61,393 bases of DNA. Source: Apopatosoma sp963618495. Lineage in GTDB: Bacteria; Bacillota; Clostridia; Oscillospirales; CAG-272. Of the stretch, positions 8,944-16,852 are shown piece after piece. Under the pieces are notes generated by a model, which was not told where the DNA came from, made no database searches, and saw only the letters and a list, made by a program, of their open reading frames with translations. The translations under genes and the position numbers were made by a program. Position 1 is the first letter of the stretch. Each line of letters begins with the position of its first letter. Location of the stretch: contig CAVESF010000010.1 of NCBI GenBank assembly GCA_963618495.1, positions 1 to 61,393 of the forward strand, in the 5' to 3' direction.

Positions 8944-10212
8944 ATGGAAACTTTAAGCTATATAAATTATATCATAGCGATAATTTTCACCCTGTGCTAC
9001 TGCTATCAGTTTTTCTATGTGATAGTACCGTGGCTTTTCGCAAAGAAGAAAAGCAAGGCTCCCGTCGCCTATCACAAGTATGCCGTTCTCATCGCCGCGC
9101 GCAATGAGGAGGTAGTCATCGGAAATCTCATCGAGAGCATCAATAATCAGAAGTATGACAGTTCGCTTGTAAAGGTTTTCGTCGTTGCCGACAACTGCAC
9201 GGATAAGACAGCCGAGATAGCGCGAAGCCTCGGCGCCACCGTGTACGAACGTTTCAATAAGGCTCGCGTCGGCAAGGGCTACGCCATGGAATATCTGCTC
9301 GACCGCATAAATGCGGACTATGGCTGGGACAGCTTTGACGGCTATTTCGTTTTCGATGCGGACAATGTCCTCGATGAAAACTACATCGCCGAGATGAATA
9401 AGACATTCTCGCAAGGCTACAGCATAATAACAGGCTATCGCAACTCGAAAAACTACGGCGACAACTGGATTTCCGCCGGCTACGGTCTATGGTTCCTGCG
9501 CGAATCGCAGTATCTGAACCGCTCCCGTATGTGCCTCGGCACAAGCTCCTCCATCGGCGGCACAGGCTTCATGTTCAGCCGTGAGATACTCAAAAAGAAC
9601 GGCGGCTGGAAATTCTTCCTGCTGACCGAGGATCTGGAATTCACGATAAAAACCGTCATCGACAAGGAAAGAATCGGCTATTGCGAAAAGGCAATGCTCT
9701 TTGACGAACAGCCGACAAGCTTCCGCCAGTCATGGCGTCAGCGTCTGCGTTGGTCAAAGGGTTTTCTGCAGGTACTCCGCAACTACGGAAAAGACCTTTT
9801 CTGCGGCATATTCCGTCATCGCGGCTTTGCCTGCTATGATATGTTCATGGCGATATTCCCCGCCGTTGTCATCACTCTCACGAGCATCATCGTAAACGGA
9901 ACATTCATTATCGCGGGCGGACTTAAAGGCGCCGATGAAATGATAGCCCTCCGCTCCATTCTGCAAACGCTCGGAAATACCTATCTGCTCCTCTGGACGC
10001 TCGGCGCGATAACCACCGTCACCGAGTGGAAAAAGATTCACATTGGCGCGATAAAGAAGATTCTCTATACCTTCACATTCCCGCTCTTTATGCTCACATA
10101 TATCCCGATAAATGTGCAGGCGCTTTTCAAGAAGGTCGAATGGTCGCCCATCGTGCATACCAAGGCAAAAAGCCTGAGCGAGATACGGGCGCAGAGCGAC
10201 GCAGGCAAGTGA
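8944..10212 (+). CDS. Membrane-bound processive family 2 glycosyltransferase
   Basis: A 422-residue inner-membrane glycosyltransferase of the hyaluronan/poly-GlcNAc/cellulose synthase type. It has one N-terminal helix (about 5-30), a GT-A domain with LIAARNEE, DADN and TED motifs and the QRLRWSKG signature (Q-x-x-R-W) of processive enzymes, then three to four C-terminal helices (about 300-405). It probably polymerises or attaches sugars at the cell surface. Its stop overlaps the start of the next gene (TGATG), so it is translationally coupled to a papain-like hydrolase. The sugar and product are unknown. Confidence 0.9.
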   Translation: METLSYINYIIAIIFTLCYCYQFFYVIVPWLFAKKKSKAPVAYHKYAVLIAARNEEVVIGNLIESINNQKYDSSLVKVFVVADNCTDKTAEIARSLGATVYERFNKARVGKGYAMEYLLDRINADYGWDSFDGYFVFDADNVLDENYIAEMNKTFSQGYSIITGYRNSKNYGDNWISAGYGLWFLRESQYLNRSRMCLGTSSSIGGTGFMFSREILKKNGGWKFFLLTEDLEFTIKTVIDKERIGYCEKAMLFDEQPTSFRQSWRQRLRWSKGFLQVLRNYGKDLFCGIFRHRGFACYDMFMAIFPAVVITLTSIIVNGTFIIAGGLKGADEMIALRSILQTLGNTYLLLWTLGAITTVTEWKKIHIGAIKKILYTFTFPLFMLTYIPINVQALFKKVEWSPIVHTKAKSLSEIRAQSDAGK

Positions 10213-10772
10213 TGCCTATGAAGCATATCTATATTCTTCTCACAAGAACAAAATCCGTGCCATCCCGTATAATCGGACTTTTCACAAGCGCGGAATATAC
10301 CCATGCAGCCATAGCCTTTGAGGATGAACCGGAGGTTTTCTACAGCTTTTCCAGGCTGCGCGAGCGCTTCCCTCTGCCGGGCGGGCTTACGACGGAAAGC
10401 CCGAACAGCGGCTTTCTCGGAAAGCATGAAGAATCGCTCTGCAGGCTCATCTGCCTTGAGGTTTCGGACAGAACCGCCGAGAGGGCGCAGACAAGAGTGC
10501 GGCGCATGATGAGAAGCCATTCGCTTTTCCGATACAGCCTGCTCGGTTGCATTGCCTGCCGCCTCGGCATAGCGCACCGCCGAAAAAGATATTATTTCTG
10601 CTCGCAGTTTGTCGGCGAAATCCTCGAAAAAAGCGGTGCCGCAAGCTTTGGCAGGCACGTTTCTCTGCTCCGCCCCGATGATTTCCTGCTCCTTCCGCAT
10701 ATCAGAAGCGTCTTTTGCGGCACGACGGGCGAGCTTGCAAATGTACTTAAAGCAAAAAAAGTCTTTTCATAA
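10212..10772 (+). CDS. YiiX/YebB-like permuted papain-fold (NlpC/P60-type) hydrolase
   Basis: A 186-residue protein with the arrangement of permuted NlpC/P60-like proteins: an early His in YTHAAIAFEDE and a later Cys in YYFCSQFVGEILE form the expected His-Cys pair. Such proteins act on amide or ester bonds in peptidoglycan or lipids; the substrate here is unknown. ATG at 10212 overlaps the upstream TGA; another in-frame ATG follows at 10218. No signal peptide is visible, so a cytoplasmic or membrane-side role with the coupled glycosyltransferase is inferred. Confidence 0.75.
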   Translation: MPMKHIYILLTRTKSVPSRIIGLFTSAEYTHAAIAFEDEPEVFYSFSRLRERFPLPGGLTTESPNSGFLGKHEESLCRLICLEVSDRTAERAQTRVRRMMRSHSLFRYSLLGCIACRLGIAHRRKRYYFCSQFVGEILEKSGAASFGRHVSLLRPDDFLLLPHIRSVFCGTTGELANVLKAKKVFS

Positions 10773-10810
10773 AAAAGAATCCGGAGCGAACTTCGCTTCG
10801 GATTCTTTTA
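10773..10810. terminator. Bidirectional terminator between convergent genes
   Basis: 14-bp stem GAATCCGGAGCGAA/TTCGCTTCGGATTC (one wobble) flanked by A and T runs. It serves the plus-strand hydrolase gene and the minus-strand MATE gene. Confidence 0.88.
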
Positions 10811-10821
10811 TTGTTTTATGC

Positions 10822-12150
10822 TTAATAGCCGTATTTTTTCCGTTTTGCCGCGATATAGATAAGCGAAACGACAAACGAGACAAGCTCAGCCGCGACGATG
10901 GAAATCCATATGCCCTCCAGCTCCCAGATAAGCGGCAGGAGGAGTATCGCCGCAGTCTGGAAAACGAGAGTACGCAGGAAAGAAATCATCGCGGAAACGC
11001 CGCCGTTGCTCAGTGCCGTAAAGAATGACGAAGCGAAAATGCTCACTCCCGCAAAAAGGAACTGGAAGGAGAATATGCGGAAGCCATGCACCGTCATTTC
11101 ATATAGCTCGGGGTCATAGCCTACGAAAACGCGCGAGAGCGGTCCCGCCATCACCTCGGAAAAGCCGAGCATACAGAGCGAGGTTATCCCTATGATGACA
11201 AAGCTTTTTTTCAGTATACTGCTTATCTCGGCAGGGTTTTTCGCGCCGTAATGATAGCCTATCACAGGTGCCGTGCCTATGGAATATCCTATGAATATGG
11301 CAAGGAAAACAAGGCTTACATACATCAGCACACCATATGCGGAAACGCCGTCCTCGCCCGCATATTTGATGAGCTGTACATTGTAGAGCATGCTCACGAG
11401 CGACATCGAGATATTGGACATAAGCTCGGAGGAGCCGTTTGTCGTCGCCTTAAGAAGCGCCGCACCGTCAAAGCTCGTTTTGCCGAGGCGGAGCAGGCTC
11501 GTGTTCGGGCGGAAGAAATAGACGAGCGGAATTATCCCGCCTACGCACTGTCCCATCACAGTCGCCACCGCGGCGCCTGCCAGTCCCCATTTGAAAACGA
11601 CGATAAAAAGCGCGTCGAAAACCATATTCGTAAGTCCGCCCGCGACTGTGGAGATAAAGCCGAGTCCGGGTTTTCCCGCCGTCACGAAAAAGCTCTGAAA
11701 TTCCATCTGCAAAACATACATCGGCAGTCCCAATATGAATATCCTGCCGTAAAGCACGCAGTTTTCGAGCAGTTCGCCCTCAGCGCGCAGTGCCGCCGCT
11801 ATCGGTCTGATGAAGATGAACGCAAGCACGGCGATGACCGCACCGAGCGCGACGGAAATATATACAAAAAAAGAAAAGAGGCGATTTGCCTTTTCTTCGT
11901 TATTTTCGCCGAGGGTCTTTGCCACGATGGCGCTGCCGCCCGTGCCGAACATGAAGCCCACCGTGCCGAGTATCATGAGAAAAGGATAGATGAAATTGAC
12001 CGCCGCAAAAGGCGTTTTGCCGACATAGTTTGAAACAAAAAATCCGTCCACTACGCCGTATACCGAGGTAAAAATCATCATGATAATGCTCGGCGCGGTA
12101 AAGCGGAGCAGCTTGCCGTATGTAAATTTATCCGATAAATATATTTTCAT
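10822..12150 (-). CDS. MATE-family multidrug/Na+ antiporter
   Basis: A 442-residue membrane protein with twelve hydrophobic segments in two related halves and a NorM/DinF-type N-terminus (KLLRFTAPSIIMMIFTSVYGVVDGFF, shown across two motifs: LLRFTAPSI and GVVDGFFVSNYVG). MATE proteins export cationic drugs or metabolites using an ion gradient. Its start overlaps the end of the upstream MarR gene by four bases (ATGA), so regulator and pump form one operon. Substrate unknown. Confidence 0.93.
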   Translation of the reverse strand: MKIYLSDKFTYGKLLRFTAPSIIMMIFTSVYGVVDGFFVSNYVGKTPFAAVNFIYPFLMILGTVGFMFGTGGSAIVAKTLGENNEEKANRLFSFFVYISVALGAVIAVLAFIFIRPIAAALRAEGELLENCVLYGRIFILGLPMYVLQMEFQSFFVTAGKPGLGFISTVAGGLTNMVFDALFIVVFKWGLAGAAVATVMGQCVGGIIPLVYFFRPNTSLLRLGKTSFDGAALLKATTNGSSELMSNISMSLVSMLYNVQLIKYAGEDGVSAYGVLMYVSLVFLAIFIGYSIGTAPVIGYHYGAKNPAEISSILKKSFVIIGITSLCMLGFSEVMAGPLSRVFVGYDPELYEMTVHGFRIFSFQFLFAGVSIFASSFFTALSNGGVSAMISFLRTLVFQTAAILLLPLIWELEGIWISIVAAELVSFVVSLIYIAAKRKKYGY

Positions 12151-12596
12151 TTTGTTTTTTCCATCTCCTTTACGGCAAGCAGAAATTCTTCAAGATAGTT
12201 TCTTGTCATCTTCAGATAAAGCTCCGTGCTTTCCCTGCCCCAGCCGTCATATATTCTGTTTTCGGCGGCGATTATCTTTGCCGCCGTCGAGTCGGCGAGC
12301 GTCTTTCCGCGCTCGGTAAAAACGGCGGTTTTCTTCTTGCCGTCATAGTTTTCGAGTGTCAGTATGCCCTCGCGCTCGAGCTTGCGCAGAGCGGAATTAA
12401 CCGTCTGCTTGCTCATGCCGGAGCAGGCGCAGATATCGCCGAGCAGGCATCGCCCGCCCTCGCAGGAAAGCGTATATATTATCTGAAATTCGCTGTCCGA
12501 AAAGCCGAAGCGCAGCGCCGCCTCATGATAGGCGGAATTTATTTCTCCCACAAGATGATTGAACCGCAGGAGCGCGTCTGATGCGGGTATTCTCAT
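12147..12596 (-). CDS. MarR-family transcriptional regulator
   Basis: A 149-residue winged-helix regulator. The recognition region is CSGMSKQTVNSALRKLEREGILTL and the wing carries GKKKTAVFTERG (listed as two separate motifs). It is the first gene of the MarR-MATE operon and most likely represses it, released by a pump substrate. The RBS CAGGAGA precedes the ATG. Confidence 0.92.
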   Translation of the reverse strand: MRIPASDALLRFNHLVGEINSAYHEAALRFGFSDSEFQIIYTLSCEGGRCLLGDICACSGMSKQTVNSALRKLEREGILTLENYDGKKKTAVFTERGKTLADSTAAKIIAAENRIYDGWGRESTELYLKMTRNYLEEFLLAVKEMEKTK

Positions 12597-12613
12597 AAAA
12601 AATCTCCTGTATA

Positions 12614-12658
12614 TTTATAATGCCCCATAATTATAGTACGAAATCGGACGAAAGTCAA
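12614..12658 (-). promoter_or_regulatory. Promoter and candidate MarR operator
   Basis: Minus strand TTGACT (12653-12658), 17-base spacer, TATAAT (12630-12635). The -10 is part of an imperfect palindrome (TATAATTATG-GGG-CATTATA, 12616-12635), a plausible site for autorepression by MarR. Confidence 0.65.
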
Positions 12659-12684
12659 TATGAAAATTCATGTTTTTACACACA

Positions 12685-12733
12685 AAAATGCGCCGCTTCT
12701 TGTGTGTCATACACAAAAAAAACAGCGCATTTT
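12685..12733 (-). terminator. Terminator of the XRE regulator gene
   Basis: AAAATGCGC/GCGCATTTT pair (12685-12693, 12725-12733) enclosing a second small inverted repeat TGTGT...ACACA; begins five bases past the stop codon. Confidence 0.65.
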
Positions 12734-12737
12734 GTCT

Positions 12738-12947
12738 TTATTCGTCGTCATCGGGAATGTATTCGATTATATCGGGGATATCGCATTTCAGTATGCGGCA
12801 GAGCGTATTCAGGGTATATGTGCTGACATTTTCGTTCTTTCTCAGCCTGTCGAGCTGACCCGTGCTTATGCCGTATTCATGGATAAGCCTGTATTGCGAT
12901 ATTCCCTTTTCGCGCATTGTCTGCCATAGCTTTCTGTAGGTAATCAT
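12738..12947 (-). CDS. Small XRE/Cro-CI-type HTH regulator
   Basis: A 69-residue protein that is almost only a helix-turn-helix domain: ITYRKLWQTMREKGISQYRL, then YGISTGQLDRLRKNE and TLCRILKCDIPDIIEY. It matches the compact YozG/plasmid Cro-like group that ends in acidic residues. The start chosen (12947) follows AGAGGC and begins at the domain; a longer in-frame start at 12995 adds an unlikely Ile/Lys-rich tail. It is transcribed away from the candidate small RNA at 13039, and the two promoters overlap at their -35 boxes. A role in controlling that promoter pair is inferred. Confidence 0.88.
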   Translation of the reverse strand: MITYRKLWQTMREKGISQYRLIHEYGISTGQLDRLRKNENVSTYTLNTLCRILKCDIPDIIEYIPDDDE

Positions 12948-12981
12948 CGTTGCCTCTTTTTTGCTTTTTATCTTTATTATT

Positions 12982-13010
12982 ATAATAAATCGCAAAATTT
13001 ATATTGACAA
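12982..13010 (-). promoter_or_regulatory. Promoter of the XRE regulator gene
   Basis: Minus strand TTGTCA (13005-13010), 17-base spacer, TATTAT (12982-12987). Its -35 shares five base pairs with the divergent plus-strand -35 box. Confidence 0.65.
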
Positions 13011-13032
13011 TTGCCCGTATAATGGCTATAAT
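13004..13032 (+). promoter_or_regulatory. Perfect consensus SigA promoter for a short transcript
   Basis: TTGACA (13004-13009), exactly 17 bases, TATAAT (13027-13032). No coding sequence of normal size follows; a strong hairpin terminator starts about 35 bases after the expected start site. Confidence 0.85.
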
Positions 13033-13038
13033 GATATA

Positions 13039-13109
13039 AAAGGCAAAACAGAACAGCCTTTAAATCCCCCCCTATGCAAAAAGCGACGCCATAGCGTCGC
13101 TTTTTGCAT
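13039..13109 (+). ncRNA. Candidate C-rich small RNA
   Basis: The predicted transcript of about 70 nt starts near 13039. It has a 5' hairpin AAAGGC/GCCTTT (13039-13044 and 13056-13061, 11-base loop), an unpaired segment with seven consecutive C (13066-13072), and a long terminator hairpin (13074-13109). The hairpin / single-stranded C-rich / terminator layout resembles Gram-positive sRNAs such as RsaE, which use C-rich loops to cover Shine-Dalgarno sequences. There is no usable ORF. It could instead be an abortive leader, but the terminator separates it from any gene on this strand. Confidence 0.6.
13074..13109. terminator. Bidirectional terminator (small RNA / mntP)
   Basis: Perfect 16-bp stem (13074-13089 with 13094-13109) with a four-base loop; five A before and five T after the GC core make it work in both directions. 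It lies seven bases past the mntP stop. Confidence 0.9.
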
Positions 13110-13115
13110 ATATTT

Positions 13116-13688
13116 TCAGAAATTTATAACTCCGAGATGCTCAAGCAGGATTTTCAGCGCGATGAGGATAAGTATCGCGCCGCCCGCAAATTCCGCCTTA
13201 TTTTTGAAGCGCGCACCGAATTTGTTTCCGATGAAAACGCCCGCAAATGAAATCACAAATGTTATGATTCCGATGAAGCTGATGGATTTCACGAGGCTTA
13301 CATTGAGGAAAGCGAGCGAAATGCCCACGGCGAGCGCGTCTATGCTCGTGGCGATGGCAAGCATGAAATATTCTTTCAGATTCAGCTTGTCCGCGTCCTC
13401 TTCTTTCTCCTCATCCTTTTTGAAAGATTCCACTATCATCTGTATACCGATTATGGAGAGCAGGATGAAAGCTATCCAGTGGTCTATTGAGGTTATGTAT
13501 TTTTCAAACTGTTTTCCGAGCAGGTAGCCTATCGACGGCATCAGCGCCTGAAAACCTCCGAAGAAAAGCGCGAGTATCAGCGCGTTTTTGTAGTTCATTT
13601 TGCGCATATTCAGCCCTTTGCATATTGAAACGGCGAATGCGTCCATGGCAAGTCCGACCGAAAGCAGAATCAGCTCTATCGTACTCAA
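13116..13688 (-). CDS. mntP: Manganese efflux pump MntP
   Basis: A 190-residue inner-membrane protein with six hydrophobic segments in two repeats. Each repeat holds the family motif: AMDAFAVSI near residue 15 and SIDALAVGISLAF near residue 115. These carry the conserved Asp residues for Mn2+ export. A charged loop (ESFKKDEEKEEDADK) separates the halves. Translation begins at a TTG codon at 13688 preceded by GAGAGGATGG, which gives the exact family N-terminus. The leader is under 50 nt, so there is no room for the yybP-ykoY Mn riboswitch often found upstream. Confidence 0.95.
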   Translation of the reverse strand: MSTIELILLSVGLAMDAFAVSICKGLNMRKMNYKNALILALFFGGFQALMPSIGYLLGKQFEKYITSIDHWIAFILLSIIGIQMIVESFKKDEEKEEDADKLNLKEYFMLAIATSIDALAVGISLAFLNVSLVKSISFIGIITFVISFAGVFIGNKFGARFKNKAEFAGGAILILIALKILLEHLGVINF

Positions 13689-13732
13689 AATTTATCCATC
13701 CTCTCGATTTTTTGCATAATGTCTCATTATGA

Positions 13733-13761
13733 TATCACAAACGCGACGGTTTGTCAACAAA
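13733..13761 (-). promoter_or_regulatory. Promoter of mntP
   Basis: Minus strand TTGACA, 17-base spacer (the GC-containing stretch with GTCGCG), TATCAT, about 40 bases before the TTG start. Confidence 0.72.
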
Positions 13762-13786
13762 AATTTGTCTTGACAGTAAAAAAGTA

Positions 13787-13820
13787 AAAATCGGCAAAGG
13801 AACTGCCCTTTGCCGATTTT
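13787..13820 (-). terminator. Terminator of the ECF sigma gene
   Basis: 14-bp perfect stem AAAATCGGCAAAGG/CCTTTGCCGATTTT with a 6-base loop, followed on the minus strand by TTTTTAC and more T. Confidence 0.9.
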
Positions 13821-13848
13821 ATACAGTTGCATAAAACGCTGTCTGACC

Positions 13849-15477
13849 TTATTTTGTATAGCTGAAATAGCCGAAATCGCCGTTTCCGCCCGTGTAAAGT
13901 CCGTTATCCTTTACGAGCGCCGCGACACAGCCTCTCATCCTGTAAAGCATCATGGCAACATAATAATCGAAATCGTCCTTGAGATAAGGCACGCTGTATT
14001 TCGATATTACGGCGACCGCGTCGTCGTGAAGCTTTTTCATCGCCGCCACGAGCGCGTCGTATTCTTCCCTGTGCTCGTCGGTCATAAGATTCATAAGCTC
14101 GCTCAGCTTATTTCCCGCAAAAACAAGCACTCTCGGCTTGTATCTGTCGCCGTCCTTTACAAAGTAGCCGTTGTCGCAGAACCTATCAAGTGTACTCTTT
14201 TGTGAATCGGTGAAGCCCTCTGTGCTGTATCCGTTTTTCACAAGCTCGCGGATTACTGCTAAATCTTTTGAATCAATATTAAAACAGTCTTTATAAATCT
14301 GCTTTCCGAAATTACCGTTCTCATCGACATAGCCGCGCAATTCCAACTTATTACAGTCATTGCGTGTAATCATTCCGTTGTCGCTGAAGCTGTACGCATT
14401 GATTCTGCCGCGTCTTGCGCCCTGCTCATATCCGATAAAGCCCCAGTTGCCGCCGTCTTTTCTCTTGAATCTGTTCCATACGGTGCCGTCGCTTGCCTCT
14501 TTCACTTTATCTGCAAGCTTCATGAAGAAAAACATCGTCGCATCCTGCTCGCTCATGGTGCTTTCGCCGATAAACTCCGCATAGTGCCCCGCTACGAAAT
14601 CGCTTGCCACCTGCCAGAATTTTTTGTAATTGTCATAGGCGAAATCCTCGCAGAGTGCGTTTATCTCTTCTCCGCACTCTTTCGGCGCGATAAAAAAGCT
14701 CGTGATATACTTATCGCCGTCTATCTTGCGCAGAAGCTCGCTTTCCGCAAGAATCGAAACCTCTTCCTCCATATAAGGCACGGCTATGCCGAGTTCTATT
14801 GCCAGTTCTTCTATAGTAGAGGGATTGTTATTTGCCTCGCAGAGGATATTTACAGGTATCTTTCTCCCCACCGCACTCCACGGAAGTCCCGACGGCTGAT
14901 TTCCCGATGACGAAAAGCTCAGCTCTTCTGGATTATAACTTCTTTTTCCGAATTCTCTTGCCATATTCATACCTTCTTTCAGTTTTTGTCTCGCACGGAA
15001 GAGCCTTGTCTTGACCGTGCCCTCGGGGATATTCATTTTATCGGCTATTTCGGAAATACGCCTGCTCTGCACATAGTACATGACAAGAATATCTCTGTAT
15101 TCCGAAAGGATGAAAGCCAGTTCGCGGCGGATCAGCGCGATATCTTCTCTTTTTATGATATCGGAAACGAAATCGCTTTCGTCCGCTATCTCGTATTCCG
15201 AAATATCGCCGTCATCGAATTTTTCGCGTCGCTCATGCTTCTGCTTTGCCCAGCGGCTGTAGATATTGCGCACTATCTGCCAGACCCAACCGGAAAAGTT
15301 CTCGGGACAGGCGCCGCGGCGAAGTTGCTCTATCACAGTGAGTGCTGTCTCCTGCGAAAGTTCGGCGGCTTCCGCCTCTCCGCCCGTCTTTTTCAGGCAG
15401 TAATAATATATCCGCCCGAAATATTCCGAGGCAAATTCGCCTATGCGAAGCTCGGCGAGATTTTCACCTGTTTTCAC
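13849..15477 (-). CDS. ECF-type RNA polymerase sigma factor with long C-terminal extension
   Basis: A 542-residue protein. Residues ~1-175 are a standard ECF sigma factor: region 2 (FGRIYYYCLKKTG...LSQETALTVI...FSGWVWQIVRNIYSRWAK, given as separate motifs) and region 4 (ILSEYRDILVMYYVQSRRIS, then EIADKMNIPEGTVKTRLFRA). The remaining ~350 residues are soluble and contain a winged-helix-like part (SGLPWSAVGRKIPVNILCEA, then STIEELAIELGIAVPYMEEE) and a unique Tyr/Asp-rich tail. There are no membrane helices. No anti-sigma gene lies nearby, so the extension may regulate the factor itself. The start is a GTG at 15477, with AGGGG about ten bases upstream. The gene is monocistronic. Confidence 0.88.
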   Translation of the reverse strand: MKTGENLAELRIGEFASEYFGRIYYYCLKKTGGEAEAAELSQETALTVIEQLRRGACPENFSGWVWQIVRNIYSRWAKQKHERREKFDDGDISEYEIADESDFVSDIIKREDIALIRRELAFILSEYRDILVMYYVQSRRISEIADKMNIPEGTVKTRLFRARQKLKEGMNMAREFGKRSYNPEELSFSSSGNQPSGLPWSAVGRKIPVNILCEANNNPSTIEELAIELGIAVPYMEEEVSILAESELLRKIDGDKYITSFFIAPKECGEEINALCEDFAYDNYKKFWQVASDFVAGHYAEFIGESTMSEQDATMFFFMKLADKVKEASDGTVWNRFKRKDGGNWGFIGYEQGARRGRINAYSFSDNGMITRNDCNKLELRGYVDENGNFGKQIYKDCFNIDSKDLAVIRELVKNGYSTEGFTDSQKSTLDRFCDNGYFVKDGDRYKPRVLVFAGNKLSELMNLMTDEHREEYDALVAAMKKLHDDAVAVISKYSVPYLKDDFDYYVAMMLYRMRGCVAALVKDNGLYTGGNGDFGYFSYTK

Positions 15478-15556
15478 CCTGTTTCATCCCCTTTCGCTTA
15501 TGAAGTGTATGATTTTTGCTTTCGGTTCCCGAAAAATTTGATTTTTTTGAAAAAAA

Positions 15557-15582
15557 GCGCTCCGCCGAGGAGCGCCTTTTCA
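15557..15582 (-). terminator. Terminator of galE
   Basis: GCGCTCC/GGAGCGC stem with a five-base loop, followed on the minus strand by seven T. Confidence 0.88.
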
Positions 15583-15583
15583 T

Positions 15584-16600
15584 TCAATCATCATAACCGT
15601 GCGGGTTGTTCTTCTGCCAGCGCCATGAATCGCGGCACATATCGCGGAGATTCTTCTCCGCTACCCAGCCGAGTTTTTCCTTTGCCTTGGTCGGGTCGGC
15701 ATAGCACTCAGCTATATCGCCCGGGCGGCGTGCGTTTATCTCATAGGGGATATTCACGCCCGAAACCTCGCTGAATGTCTTTACCATTTCGAGCACGCTG
15801 TAGCCCTTGCCCGTGCCGAGGTTTATCACGTCGGCGCCCTTGTTCTCCGCAGCATACTTTATCGCGCAGACATGACCGCGCGCAAGGTCTACCACATGGA
15901 TATAATCGCGCACGCCCGTACCGTCCAGCGTATCGTAGTCATTGCCGAAAACATGGAGCTTTTCCAGCCTGCCGCTTGCCACCTGCGTGATATAAGGCAT
16001 CAGATTGTTCGGTATGCCCTGCGGATCCTCGCCGATAAGTCCGCTCTCATGCGCACCGATAGGATTGAAATAGCGGAGCAGAACGGCGGACATCGCAGGA
16101 TCAGCCTTGCAGGCGTCCTTGAGGATTATCTCTATCATATATTTTGTCCAGCCGTAGGGATTTGTGCATCTGCCGACGGCGGCGTTCTCGTTTATCGGCA
16201 CGCTGTCCGGCGCACCGTAAACCGTAGCCGAAGAAGAAAATACGATATTGTGCACGCCGTATTTTTTCATCAGCTCGAGCAGAGTCAGAGTGGAATCGAG
16301 ATTGTTTCTGTAGTATTCGAGCGGCTTTTCAACACTCTCGCCGACAGCCTTGTAGCCGGCAAAATGGATTATCGCCTCGGGCTTCTCCTCGGCAAAAATC
16401 TTTTCCATTGCCGCCTTGTCGCAGACATCCGCGCAGTGGAAGGCAAAGGGCGCGCCCGTTATTTTTTCAAGCCTGTGAAGAACCTCAGGCTTGCTGTTTG
16501 AAAAGTTGTCTGCAATGACGACCTCATGCCCTGCCGAGCGCAGTTCTATGGCGGTATGCGAGCCTATATATCCCGCTCCTCCGGAAAGTAAAACTTTCAT
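15584..16600 (-). CDS. galE: UDP-glucose 4-epimerase
   Basis: A 338-residue SDR enzyme interconverting UDP-glucose and UDP-galactose (Leloir pathway and surface polysaccharide precursors). NAD-binding GGAGYIGSH is at the N-terminus, the catalytic Ser/Tyr/Lys are in FSSSATVYG and NPYGWTKYM, and the C-terminal RRPGDIAECYADPTKA is typical. Length matches E. coli GalE (338). The gene has its own terminator; no other Leloir genes are in the window. Confidence 0.96.
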   Translation of the reverse strand: MKVLLSGGAGYIGSHTAIELRSAGHEVVIADNFSNSKPEVLHRLEKITGAPFAFHCADVCDKAAMEKIFAEEKPEAIIHFAGYKAVGESVEKPLEYYRNNLDSTLTLLELMKKYGVHNIVFSSSATVYGAPDSVPINENAAVGRCTNPYGWTKYMIEIILKDACKADPAMSAVLLRYFNPIGAHESGLIGEDPQGIPNNLMPYITQVASGRLEKLHVFGNDYDTLDGTGVRDYIHVVDLARGHVCAIKYAAENKGADVINLGTGKGYSVLEMVKTFSEVSGVNIPYEINARRPGDIAECYADPTKAKEKLGWVAEKNLRDMCRDSWRWQKNNPHGYDD

Positions 16601-16707
16601 TATGTATCACATTCTTTCATATGGATTTTTCATTCATGATTATTATAGTCGAAGGCGCAATCGCTGTCAATAGATTTCCGCCATTTTATTTGCCGTTTTG
16701 CCGCAAA

Positions 16708-16723
16708 GTTAGCTAAAGCTAAC
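16708..16723. promoter_or_regulatory. Perfect palindrome upstream of the PFOR promoter
   Basis: GTTAGCT-AA-AGCTAAC, 7-bp arms, about 75 bases upstream of the PFOR -35 box and about 105 bases upstream of galE. It is a possible operator; no known consensus is matched. Confidence 0.35.
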
Positions 16724-16799
16724 CCGAAAATGTATGCTTTTTCGCAAAAAAGTTTCAATTTGTACGGACTTTTTTCGCGCTATATATTTACTTTTCCGT

Positions 16800-16828
16800 T
16801 TGAAAGTGGTAATATATATTCATAATCT
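16800..16828 (+). promoter_or_regulatory. Promoter of the PFOR gene
   Basis: TTGAAA (16800-16805), 17-base spacer, TAATCT (16823-16828). The RBS CCGGAGGA precedes the ATG at 16853. Confidence 0.65.
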
Positions 16829-16852
16829 ATAAAAATTTCCGGAGGAAAAAAC

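Noticed and set aside
13689..13735. Possible yybP-ykoY manganese riboswitch before mntP
   Set aside because: The promoter leaves a leader under 50 nt, too short for that ~100-nt structure, and its conserved loops are not seen.
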